Of a stretch of 26,197 bases of DNA, positions 7,533 through 16,500 are shown one piece after another. Location: IMG/VR virus record IMGVR_UViG_3300025132_000249, positions 1-26,197 of that record, one strand, 5' to 3'. Each line of letters starts with the position of its first letter. Positions within the stretch are counted from its first letter, which is position 1. The notes beneath the pieces were generated by a model. It searched no databases. It saw nothing but the letters and a program-made list of their open reading frames with translations, and was not told the origin of the DNA. The translations under genes were made by a program, and so were the position numbers. The DNA comes from a virus.

Positions 7533-7546
7533 ATATTTATATTAAA
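7533..7546 (+). promoter_or_regulatory. Candidate late promoter motif
   Basis: ATATTTATATTAAA lies in the 56-base gap between the spike companion gene and the gp25 cluster, ending 17 bases before ATG 7564. It is identical over 14 bases to the site at 23774-23787. Its reverse complement contains the T4 late element TATAAATA, but there is no minus-strand gene for it to serve. Confidence 0.42.
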
Positions 7547-7553
7547 ATAAATT

Positions 7554-7557
7554 GGAG
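7554..7557 (+). promoter_or_regulatory. Ribosome-binding site that decides the start at 7564
   Basis: GGAG lies 6 bases before ATG 7564. An in-frame TTG at 7552 overlaps this GGAG and has no ribosome-binding site of its own, so the ATG is the likely start. Confidence 0.6.
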
Positions 7558-7563
7558 AAAACT

Positions 7564-8037
7564 ATGGATACAAAAAGTTTTGTAAAAATTTTACGAAAAG
7601 TTATTAGAGAAGAAGTTGGTAAAGCTGTTAAACAAGCTATCAACGAACAAAAGATTAACACTAATCAAGTTATTGAACACGGTATGAATCTGTCAGAAAT
7701 TACAGAAAATCCTATGCCAAGGAGACCTATCGCAAGAAAAAAGAAATTTGCAAAAAATTCAATGTTAAATGATTTATTAAATGAAACAGCACAAACAGGA
7801 GATTTTGCTTCAATGATGCAAGGACCACCAGTTAGTATGATGGAAGATTATCCACAAATGGGTCCTACAAGAACATCATCAATGGTAAGGCCTAATCAGG
7901 TAATGACAGGTATTGATGGCGAAACTGTTCAAGCAAAAACACCAGAACTTCAAGCTGTTCAAAATGCATTAATGAAAGATTACAGTGGTGTCATTAAAGC
8001 AATAGATAAGAAAAATGGTAAAATGGGAACTAGATAG
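7564..8037 (+). CDS. Small unknown protein upstream of gp25
   Basis: This 157-aa protein has a basic amphipathic N-terminal helix (residues 4-28: SFVKILRKVIREEVGKAVKQ). A polar, Met/Pro-rich middle (50-115) looks disordered, with a short helix KFAKNSMLNDLLNET, and the C-terminal helix is ALMKDYSGVIKAIDKKNGK. There is no catalytic motif and I do not recognise a named family. Its stop overlaps the GTG start of gp25 by one base, so it is probably translated with the baseplate wedge genes. It could be a small baseplate or tail-assembly protein such as a scaffold or chaperone, but that rests on position alone. The start is ATG 7564, chosen over the in-frame TTG at 7552. Confidence 0.75.
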   Translation: MDTKSFVKILRKVIREEVGKAVKQAINEQKINTNQVIEHGMNLSEITENPMPRRPIARKKKFAKNSMLNDLLNETAQTGDFASMMQGPPVSMMEDYPQMGPTRTSSMVRPNQVMTGIDGETVQAKTPELQAVQNALMKDYSGVIKAIDKKNGKMGTR

Positions 8038-8639
8038 TGGCAGATAAATACTTCAAAAGCAAAAAAGAATCAGCTTACTTAAAAGGTGGCGGACGTCCAA
8101 TATATCGTTATAATGTTAATGATATAGAAGATGATAAAGCTATTGGAGTAATGCTTCCTTTCAACGGTGCATCTGCTGGTGTAACATCAAAGCCAAATTT
8201 AGCATACGGAGAAGTATCAGGCTCGGATGCATCAAATGAATTAGCTGAAAAATTAGCTGGTAAGTTTCCATTATCATTTACAACAGAACAACAAGCGTTG
8301 ACAAATCTTAAAAACCTATTATTAACATATCCAGGTGAAAGATATATGCAACCAAAGTTTGGAGTAAGAATAAAAGATAGAGTATTTGAACCAAATACGC
8401 CAGAACTAGTAATTTCATTAAATAAAGAAATACAAGATGCGATAAAATTTTGGTTGCCTTATATTATCATTAAAAATATTAATATAGATAATCGAGATGC
8501 AGATGATAATTTTACAAATTATTTATTTATTAAACTTACGTTTAGAGTAACTGAGCAAGGAGCAAATCAAGAAATAACATTAGTTAGTAATGGAGAAAGT
8601 ACTACAACAGTTGAACCAGGAGCAATGGCATCATATTAA
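8037..8639 (+). CDS. gp25: Baseplate wedge protein, gp25-like
   Basis: This 200-aa protein contains the gp25/lysozyme-like wedge signature at residues 87-109: ALTNLKNLLLTYPGERYMQ followed by PKFG. The ERYMQPKFG element is the conserved core of phage and T6SS TssE/gp25 proteins. It binds gp6 and the sheath at the baseplate periphery of the tail tube. It is longer than T4 gp25 (132 aa) because of an N-terminal extension of about 60 residues (KGGGRPIYRYNVNDI onward). Translation begins at GTG 8037, whose G is the last base of the preceding TAG stop. gp6 follows after 11 bases, the same order as in T4. Confident by motif and synteny. Confidence 0.9.
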   Translation: MADKYFKSKKESAYLKGGGRPIYRYNVNDIEDDKAIGVMLPFNGASAGVTSKPNLAYGEVSGSDASNELAEKLAGKFPLSFTTEQQALTNLKNLLLTYPGERYMQPKFGVRIKDRVFEPNTPELVISLNKEIQDAIKFWLPYIIIKNINIDNRDADDNFTNYLFIKLTFRVTEQGANQEITLVSNGESTTTVEPGAMASY

Positions 8640-8650
8640 GGGAATAATTT

Positions 8651-10531
8651 ATGGCAGATTTAGTTAAAAAGGATATAAAATATTTAAGTAGAGACTTTGG
8701 TGAGTTTAGACAAAATTTAGTTAATTTTGCAAAAAACTATTTTCCAAATACCTATAATGATTTTAATGAATCATCACCTGGAATGATGTTTATGGAAATG
8801 TCAGCATATATTGGTGATGTATTATCATATTATTCAGATAGTAATCTTAAAGAATCATTATTAGGATATGCAGAAGAAAGAGCAAATATAAATTCTATTG
8901 CAGCTGCATTAGGATATAAAACAAAAAATATGGTAGCATCATTAGTAGAATTAGATGTATATCAAACAGTACCAGCAACCGGAACAGGAGTTAATGCAAA
9001 ACCAGATTGGAGATATGCATTAAATATAAATGCAGGAATGATAGCAAAGTCAAATACAGGGGTTGAATTTAGATCAGTAGATCCAGTAGATTTTGGAGCA
9101 ACAGGTTCTGCAACCAATCCTAGAACAGTTACTGTATATCAAATTGATGAAGCAACTGGTACACCAACATACTTTTTGATTAAGAAAAAAGTTGCAGCTG
9201 TATCTGGTGCTGTAACACAAGAAGAATTTAGATTCCAAGAACCTAAAATATATGATAAAATAGTTCTTAAAGATACAGATATAATTGAAGTAATTGATAT
9301 TATGGATGAACAAGGCAATAAATGGTACGAAGTTCCATATTTAGCACAAGATACTATACAAGAAGGTATAAGAAATACTCCAAATATAGATCCTGAATTA
9401 TCAAGTTATAATTCAAGCGTACCTTATATCTTAAAATTAAGACGTACAGCTAAACGATTTGTATCAAGATTTAGAGCAAACAAACAATTAGAGATTCAAT
9501 TTGGAGCAGGTATATCTGAGGAACATGATAGAGATCTAATACCTAATCCAGAAAACGTAGGTTTAGGGATTAAAGGATTAAATAGAGAAGTTGATATATC
9601 AATAGATCCTGCAAACTTTTTATATTCAAGTACATATGGACAAGCACCTTCGCAGACCACCTTAACCGTTCGTTATGCAAGAGGTAAAGGATTACAGGAT
9701 AATGTACCAGCAAATTCAATACAAGAAGTTTCATTTGCATCATATGCAAACTCAATACAAAATTTAGATACAGCAATTCTGAATCAAGCAAAAGGATCTG
9801 TAGCTGTTAATAATCCATTACCTTCTAGAGGAGGAGCATCTGCAGAGTCAGTTGAAACGGTAAGGCAAAAAGCTTTAAGTGTTTTTGCTGCACAAAATAG
9901 AGCAGTTACAAAAGAAGATTATATTTTAAGATGTTATACAATGCCACCTAAATTTGGTCATGTAGCTAAAGCATATATTATCCAAGATGAACAAGTAGAT
10001 TCAACAGATCCAGAAGCTAAAATTCCAAATCCATTGGCAATGAATATTTATGCAATGGGATATAATTCAACAAGACAGATAGTACCATTGAATCCTGCTA
10101 TTAAACAAAATCTAAAAACATATATATCACAATTTAGATTGATGACAGATGCAATTAATATTAAAAACTGTTTTATAGTTAATTTAGGAGTTGAGTTTGA
10201 AATTATACCAAAACCAACATATAACGGGTCAGAAGTTGTATTAAGGTGTGTTGAAAAACTTAAAGAGTTGTTACATATTGATAATATGCAGATTAATTCA
10301 CCAATTGTGATTTCTGATATTTATACAAAATTAGATAATGTAGATGGAGTTCAAACTGTATCCGATGTAGAAATAAAAAATCTATATGATATAAACTCTG
10401 GATATTCAGGAAATGTATATGATGTCAAAGCTGCAACATTAAATAACATAATTTATCCATCATTAGATCCATGTATATTTGAAATTAGATATCCTAATTC
10501 AGATATTAAAGGTAGAATTGTAGGAATATAA
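8651..10531 (+). CDS. gp6: Baseplate wedge protein, gp6-like (baseplate J family)
   Basis: This 626-aa protein is close in length to T4 gp6 (660 aa). The N-terminus (DIKYLSRDFGEFRQNLVNFA, then SSPGMMFMEMSAYIGDVLSYYSD) is characteristic of the gp6/baseplate-J wedge family. Residues 395-430 (GGASAESVETVRQKALSVFAAQNRAVTKEDY) match the family's second landmark, the segment before the C-terminal domains. gp6 dimers form the ring that joins the wedges around the tail tube and undergoes the star transition. AAGGG at 8638-8642, partly formed by the gp25 stop codon, is 8 bases before the ATG. The gene ends in TAAGGG, which likewise builds the ribosome-binding site of the next gene. Confidence 0.92.
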   Translation: MADLVKKDIKYLSRDFGEFRQNLVNFAKNYFPNTYNDFNESSPGMMFMEMSAYIGDVLSYYSDSNLKESLLGYAEERANINSIAAALGYKTKNMVASLVELDVYQTVPATGTGVNAKPDWRYALNINAGMIAKSNTGVEFRSVDPVDFGATGSATNPRTVTVYQIDEATGTPTYFLIKKKVAAVSGAVTQEEFRFQEPKIYDKIVLKDTDIIEVIDIMDEQGNKWYEVPYLAQDTIQEGIRNTPNIDPELSSYNSSVPYILKLRRTAKRFVSRFRANKQLEIQFGAGISEEHDRDLIPNPENVGLGIKGLNREVDISIDPANFLYSSTYGQAPSQTTLTVRYARGKGLQDNVPANSIQEVSFASYANSIQNLDTAILNQAKGSVAVNNPLPSRGGASAESVETVRQKALSVFAAQNRAVTKEDYILRCYTMPPKFGHVAKAYIIQDEQVDSTDPEAKIPNPLAMNIYAMGYNSTRQIVPLNPAIKQNLKTYISQFRLMTDAINIKNCFIVNLGVEFEIIPKPTYNGSEVVLRCVEKLKELLHIDNMQINSPIVISDIYTKLDNVDGVQTVSDVEIKNLYDINSGYSGNVYDVKAATLNNIIYPSLDPCIFEIRYPNSDIKGRIVGI

Positions 10532-10542
10532 GGGACTAGAAT

Positions 10543-11679
10543 ATGCAATATCAAATATATGCCAATAGAGATACAACATTATATGAAAAATTTCCAAGTA
10601 AAAATACTGGAATTGATCAGATACTTGAACTAGTAAAAACAACTTCAGGATCTCGATTAGATAATTTATTTCAAATAGGAACATATAATAGTCGTATATT
10701 AATAGATTTTTCAGGTCCAGAGTTTACTGCATTATCTCAATCTATAGTTGATGGAAATATAGGAAGTACGCTTCGTAAATTTTATTTAAACATGAAAAGT
10801 ATTTACGCAACTGATATGCCAATAGATTTTACATTGTATGCATATCCAGTTTCTGAATCATGGAATAATGGTAATGGAAATTATGCAGATATACCTGAAA
10901 CACGTAACGGAGCTTCATGGTATTATTCTGATGATTATGATTCTGCGACAAGGTGGAATACAGGTTCTGCTGCTAGTGCTCATCAATTAGGAATACAAGA
11001 ACCATTAGGAGGAGGTACTTGGATAACAGGTTCTGGATATGAAGGATCTCAGTCATTTGCATATGAAGCCGCAGATGTTAGAATGGATATTACTACCATT
11101 GTTGATAAATGGTTAGATGGAACTATATCAAATTATGGATTAATATTAAAACAATCATATCCAGCCGAATCAAGTAATAGCGATTCGATTAATATTAAAT
11201 ATTTTTCAAAAGATACTCATACAATATATGCACCAAAATTAGAAGTAGTTTGGAGAGATCATACTATAACAGATGCTACTTTAACTGAAGTTCATCAAAC
11301 TAATAACGGAGGACCAGTAGTATTCTTTAAAAATATAGAAGAAAAATATTCTGAAGGAAGCAGAGTAACATTTCGAGTAGGAGCTAGACCAAAATATCCA
11401 ACTAAAACATATACAACATCATCATTCTACTTAAATGAAACGCAAAGATTAAGTTATACAAGTTCTTATGCAGTATGTGACGCAAATACAGATGAGATCA
11501 TATTAGATTATGATGATACATATACAAAATTAAGTGTTGATTCAAACGGAAGTTATTTTACTTATTGGATGAATTCATTAGCACCTGAAAGATATTATAA
11601 ATTTAAAATCAGATCAAAATATGCAGACGGAACAATTAAATATTTTGATAATGGTTATTACTTTAAAGTGGTAAGATAA
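10543..11679 (+). CDS. Structural protein with DNRLRE/CBM-like beta domain
   Basis: This is a 378-aa protein. Residues 5-240 have the features of DNRLRE (carbohydrate-binding-like) domains: an opening ANRDTTLYEKFPSKNTGID, a SRILIDF strand, an aromatic-rich SWNNGNGNYADIPETRNGAS loop, and the closing NYGLILKQSYPAESSNS with YAPKLEVVWRDH. The remaining 130 residues are beta-rich, fibronectin-like in feel, and end in a YFDNGYYFKVV strand. It sits where T4 has gp7/gp8 but shows no similarity I can see to either. Likely a baseplate-peripheral or fibre-attachment protein, possibly glycan-binding. Translation uses AAGGG at 10530-10534. Its stop is one base before the next ATG, so translational coupling is likely. 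Confidence 0.75.
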   Translation: MQYQIYANRDTTLYEKFPSKNTGIDQILELVKTTSGSRLDNLFQIGTYNSRILIDFSGPEFTALSQSIVDGNIGSTLRKFYLNMKSIYATDMPIDFTLYAYPVSESWNNGNGNYADIPETRNGASWYYSDDYDSATRWNTGSAASAHQLGIQEPLGGGTWITGSGYEGSQSFAYEAADVRMDITTIVDKWLDGTISNYGLILKQSYPAESSNSDSINIKYFSKDTHTIYAPKLEVVWRDHTITDATLTEVHQTNNGGPVVFFKNIEEKYSEGSRVTFRVGARPKYPTKTYTTSSFYLNETQRLSYTSSYAVCDANTDEIILDYDDTYTKLSVDSNGSYFTYWMNSLAPERYYKFKIRSKYADGTIKYFDNGYYFKVVR

Positions 11680-11680
11680 A

Positions 11681-13558
11681 ATGGAAGATTATCAAGCACA
11701 TAGTGTTGGAGCAAAATCTGCAGTAGATGTTCAGCAAGCTACCGACGATCATATATTAAAACGATTAAATAAAAAAGTTAATGGTTTAGATAGATTAATT
11801 GGACAAACTCCTACTATTCAAAATCAAGGAGATCTTATAAAACCAGATGGTACAATTGCTAGAGATAATGATGATATTAGATTAGTAGAACAACGACCGT
11901 TACGTACTCCTAGAGGTGTAATTGAATACAAAGAAGCTACTCCTAATGAAAATTTTCCAATCAAAATTCCATTACAATCTGTTAAATATGATATAGAATC
12001 ATTTATGGAAGCTGTAGATACAAGTTTTAATAGTTATCTTAAAGGGTTTGAACAAATGGAATTACCTGAAGAAGTTGCAATAAACGTATTGGATAATCCA
12101 TCTAAACCAGAAATCGAAGTTGAGACACATTTTGTTGATTCTAGAGACAATGAAGATCCAGATCAAGACAAAGCTGATCCACCGACTGCAACTGAGGAAT
12201 TTGGTGATAAGTGGGAATTGAAAACAGAATTTAATTCTGCAGGAGATTTAACCGGCGTTGCTGGTACAATATTTGTTTTATGGAAAGGAATTAGATATAG
12301 ATTTAATAACGGTCTTCCTCAAGGAGATTCTAATCAGATAGGCGGATCACCTGTACATCATTTTGACGGATCTGTCAATCCTCCACCTGTTAAAGGATTA
12401 ACAAATACATTAGAAGGCAGAAATTTAGAAGTATTCATGAAAGATAGAGACATGACATATGGAGATATTGACATTGTACCAAAAGCTGAAATTACAGAAG
12501 CACCAGTTATTAATAGATTTATTATAAATGGCGAGTTAGATGATGTTGAATGGGGACCAGTTGAAAAAGATGGATGTCAATATAATAATGAAGAAATTGA
12601 ACTTAATTTAGGAGATGGAAGAATACGTTATGAGAAAGGTGATTTAATCAGACCGGCCGGTTATGATGATGACAATGTAGACGAATATGATAAAGTATTT
12701 TTACCAGACTTATCACCTAGGTGGACAGAATATCATCCTGATGAAACAGAAAAGCCTGCAAAACGATCTCAAGTATATACTCCTACTGGAAACGAAGTTA
12801 CAACTAAACAATGGGAAGGTGAGCTTATTCGTGGATATACTGGAGGTATAAAAGCTGGTTACTTTATGGTATGTCGAGGAGAAGTAAAAAAATATACTGG
12901 AGGTTTAGATTATTATGCAACAGCTAAAAAATTACCTGGAAGTACAAATCCAACCAATGCGGAAAATAATTACGATGAATATCATAATAGAACATATACT
13001 GCAATGGATTGGAATCAGATAAAATATCTAGGATATCCTGCAAATGCAAAAGTAACCAAAGTAAAATATTCACCAGATGCGAGAGTAAGAATAGGCCAGC
13101 ATAGGGATCTTACTGGATGGACAGCTGAGCTTGAAGTTAATAAAAAATATCATGCAAATGCAAAAAGAAGTCATTCTCATGGTAGCTATAATTATCATGC
13201 TCATTATGCATCAGCACCTGGACATATTAAAGTATCACAATGGCTAGAAAATTCTTTAACGTCTATTTTTATTCCAAAAGGAATGAAAGTTAGGCTTAGA
13301 ACAGGAATTGATGATCCTCCATTCTTTTCTGCTGGTAGAGAAAAATGGTATATAGGAGATGATTATACAATTAATTTTTCGAGTGGGGACAATGATGTCT
13401 TTGATACCATTGAAGTGTATGAACATAATGACGGTGTAAGAAGCTTAGATGCCGGAGGTGGAAAATTAAATCGAACCGATTATAAAGAATATATAGCTGA
13501 AGATGATTTTTATAGAAAACCACATTTGGCACCATATAATAAATTATTTGAAGGGTAA
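11681..13558 (+). CDS. Large structural protein, probable outer baseplate component
   Basis: This 625-aa protein does not belong to a family I can name. The N-terminal 130 residues are helical and charged (KRLNKKVNGLDRLIG; IESFMEAVDTSFNSYLKGFE), suitable for assembly contacts. Residues 170-480 are beta-rich with many Asp/Asn/Gly turns. Residues 488-515 are histidine-rich (His491, 498, 500, 506, 508 and 515), with HSH and HAH pairs that could bind metal. The C-terminus (FIPKGMKVRLRTGIDDPPFF, then DVFDTIEVYEHNDGV) is beta-rich. It is wedged between the DNRLRE-like protein and the giant LamG protein, with gaps of 1 and 2 bases, so it is part of one late operon. Its own end supplies AAGGG (13551-13555) for the next gene. 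Confidence 0.7.
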   Translation: MEDYQAHSVGAKSAVDVQQATDDHILKRLNKKVNGLDRLIGQTPTIQNQGDLIKPDGTIARDNDDIRLVEQRPLRTPRGVIEYKEATPNENFPIKIPLQSVKYDIESFMEAVDTSFNSYLKGFEQMELPEEVAINVLDNPSKPEIEVETHFVDSRDNEDPDQDKADPPTATEEFGDKWELKTEFNSAGDLTGVAGTIFVLWKGIRYRFNNGLPQGDSNQIGGSPVHHFDGSVNPPPVKGLTNTLEGRNLEVFMKDRDMTYGDIDIVPKAEITEAPVINRFIINGELDDVEWGPVEKDGCQYNNEEIELNLGDGRIRYEKGDLIRPAGYDDDNVDEYDKVFLPDLSPRWTEYHPDETEKPAKRSQVYTPTGNEVTTKQWEGELIRGYTGGIKAGYFMVCRGEVKKYTGGLDYYATAKKLPGSTNPTNAENNYDEYHNRTYTAMDWNQIKYLGYPANAKVTKVKYSPDARVRIGQHRDLTGWTAELEVNKKYHANAKRSHSHGSYNYHAHYASAPGHIKVSQWLENSLTSIFIPKGMKVRLRTGIDDPPFFSAGREKWYIGDDYTINFSSGDNDVFDTIEVYEHNDGVRSLDAGGGKLNRTDYKEYIAEDDFYRKPHLAPYNKLFEG

Positions 13559-13560
13559 AA

Positions 13561-16500
13561 ATGGCAATTGAGCAATATCTAAATAGTGAAAATATAAAAG
13601 CATCAAATAAACCAATTGATGCATTACAACTCACAGCTGATGATCAAGAAGTAATTGCAAGTGAAGTAGTTGAGATACGTAAATTTGATGATCCTGCGTT
13701 AGATGAAACAATAGAGTTACATGTTTATGATATGATGAGTAATTATATCACCAGTGAACATACAGCTGATCATTGGAAAGCATTTAATACTGAAGATAGT
13801 TTAGTTCAGTTTGATTTATATAAAAACTTTGATGAACTAGGAATCAAGCAAGGAACATATAAATTTGTCTTAAACTTTTTTAGACCTATTGTCGGTGATG
13901 ATGCAAATCCATCATTATACATAAAAGAAATATCTGCAGATCGTACTGAATTAAAAGTATATATTGGCGATGAGAATATAAAACAAAAGAAAAAATCTAT
14001 TAAAACATTGGATATATCTGATCTAACAACATCAGAACAATTATCTATGTTCCATACAAGAAGAAATGAGTTATGTGGTGATAATGGGTTTATGAACTTA
14101 TTATTCTTGAATTTTGGTAGAAATAGATTAGCACAATTTGTAAATTATAGATGGTTAAGCGATTCTAGAGAATTATACATTAAATTGTATCAACCATTAC
14201 AAGAAAATTACAAAGAAAAACAACGACTATGGATAGTTCAGCAAGTAAGACAACCATATACAGATAATGTAGTACTTTACAGAAAACCAGTCGAATCACC
14301 AACCAATGCAATGCGAGGTCCAAACTTTGAAATTGATGTTAAGTGGTCAAAAATTAATGAAACAAATTTTCAAAACTGGAACGAATTATTAGGTTCTGCA
14401 ACAGCAACATCTCAACAAATAATTGATAAAATGTTTTCAGGTTCCTTGCAAGGAGTTGAATTAGGAATTGATTATTCCGGATTTCAAAATTTTGTACATT
14501 ATTCGTCTGCAAAAGAAAGAGTTGCAAACTTTAAATATAAAATAGAATTACTTGAATATTATGATGCACAAATTAAAACATTAAATTCAGTATCAGAGTC
14601 TAATGAAGTAAATGCAAATAAAACTTTATATGAAAAATACAAAGACAATATTGTTGGAGGATTTGATGGATTTGAAAAATATCTTTATCAGTATAATACA
14701 GGAAGTATATATACAAATGCAACCTCAGGTTCAAATATTGGATTCGAAACATTTGTAGTTGAACCTTGGCCAAAAGAAGGATATGGTGTAACAACATCAG
14801 ATAAACCATTTACGGCTAATCAATGGACATTATGCCATTCAACCTCATCTCAAGCTGAGGTATGGTATAACGCGTTAGAATCTTCTGCATCGTTATGGGA
14901 TTTTCATAACGATCATGCATTAGTAAAAACAGTTCCAGAACATATTAGAGAAGATAATAATAATTCTGAATTTGAAACATTTGTACATATGATAGGACAT
15001 CATTATGATATTATGTATTCATATGTTAAACATCAAACAGATATCTATAATAGAGATGAACATCATAGACATGGTATATCAAAAGATTTATTATATGAAA
15101 CTGCAAAATCATTTGGATGGCATTTAGAAAATGGAAATCAACATGAACGTTTATTTGAATACTTATTAGGTACAAATGAGCTAGGATCATTTGGAAATAT
15201 TAACGATAGAAGAATTGATGATAACTTAATATTATATGTTCCGTTTGATGAAGGTAGACCTGATTTTGCAAGACAAAATTTTATAGATTATGGTATAGTA
15301 AAAGGTCAAGCATTAGAAGCATATGACAAACCAATATTTGAAGAAGGCGCGCATGGATGGGGTGGAAAATTTAATGGAACTACAAATTATTTAAAATATA
15401 ATAAAGCATATGATTTTAATAATGATGATTATGCAATTTCATTCTGGATTAAAGATGCAGACTTAACAAATGGCGATGGTGGTATAATAAATTATAATTC
15501 AGGTTCAGATGGCGCTGGATGGCAGATATTAGCTAATGCACCAGAAGGAACTATACAATGGAAACAATTTTATACTGGGTCTCATGGTACTCATTCATTT
15601 TCTATTCCTAGTTCTATAACAAAACAATTTTCATCATCTTATCTTGATCCAACATCATTAGAAGGAACATCGACAGGAGGTGTATCAAATGGATGGCATC
15701 ACATAGTATTTAATGTTGATAGAACATTAAGTGGATCTGCATATGTTAATGGTACATTTATAGGAGGAACAGATATTGCAGTTAGTGCATCTCATGATAT
15801 AGGTTCTGAGCAAACAGGAGATTATCCTAAACCAATTATAGGTGCAATAGATACTGATAATACTGGAACTCCTTATAGTAACTTTACTGGATCATTAGAT
15901 GAAATAAGAGTTTATAACAGACTATTATCAGCCGAAGAAATAACAGATTTATATACAAATTATTCTCAATATATTACTCAATCATCTGCAGTATCATTTG
16001 CAACGCCAAAAGAAGATTTAACAAAACAAGTATGGAGAAGAGTAGTTAATAATTTACCTCACCTACTAAAAACAAAAGGAACATCTAGATCAGTAAAAGC
16101 TTTATTATCATGTTATGGTATTCCAGAATCTTTATTATCTATTAGAGAATATGGTGGACCTAAAATGCCAAAATCTCAACCAGCTGGAATATATGATCAA
16201 TTCACATATGCATTACAAATACAATCTGGTTCATATGTAGAATTTACTCATGATCATTATAAAACAGATTTATATGATTGGGGATTCCAAAGAGAGTATT
16301 TATCTGCAGGAGATACAATACCTGATCAGACAAGAGAATGGAGATTCAAACCAGCAATAACAGCAAGTATGATAGTTTATACTGCAGGTCTTGTAGGTGC
16401 CACACCAGTGCCTATATCACATATTGCAATTGAATATACAGGTTCATATTCAGGTAGTGCAGATTATGGTAGAGTACATTATGTGCATGGACAAGCGGCT

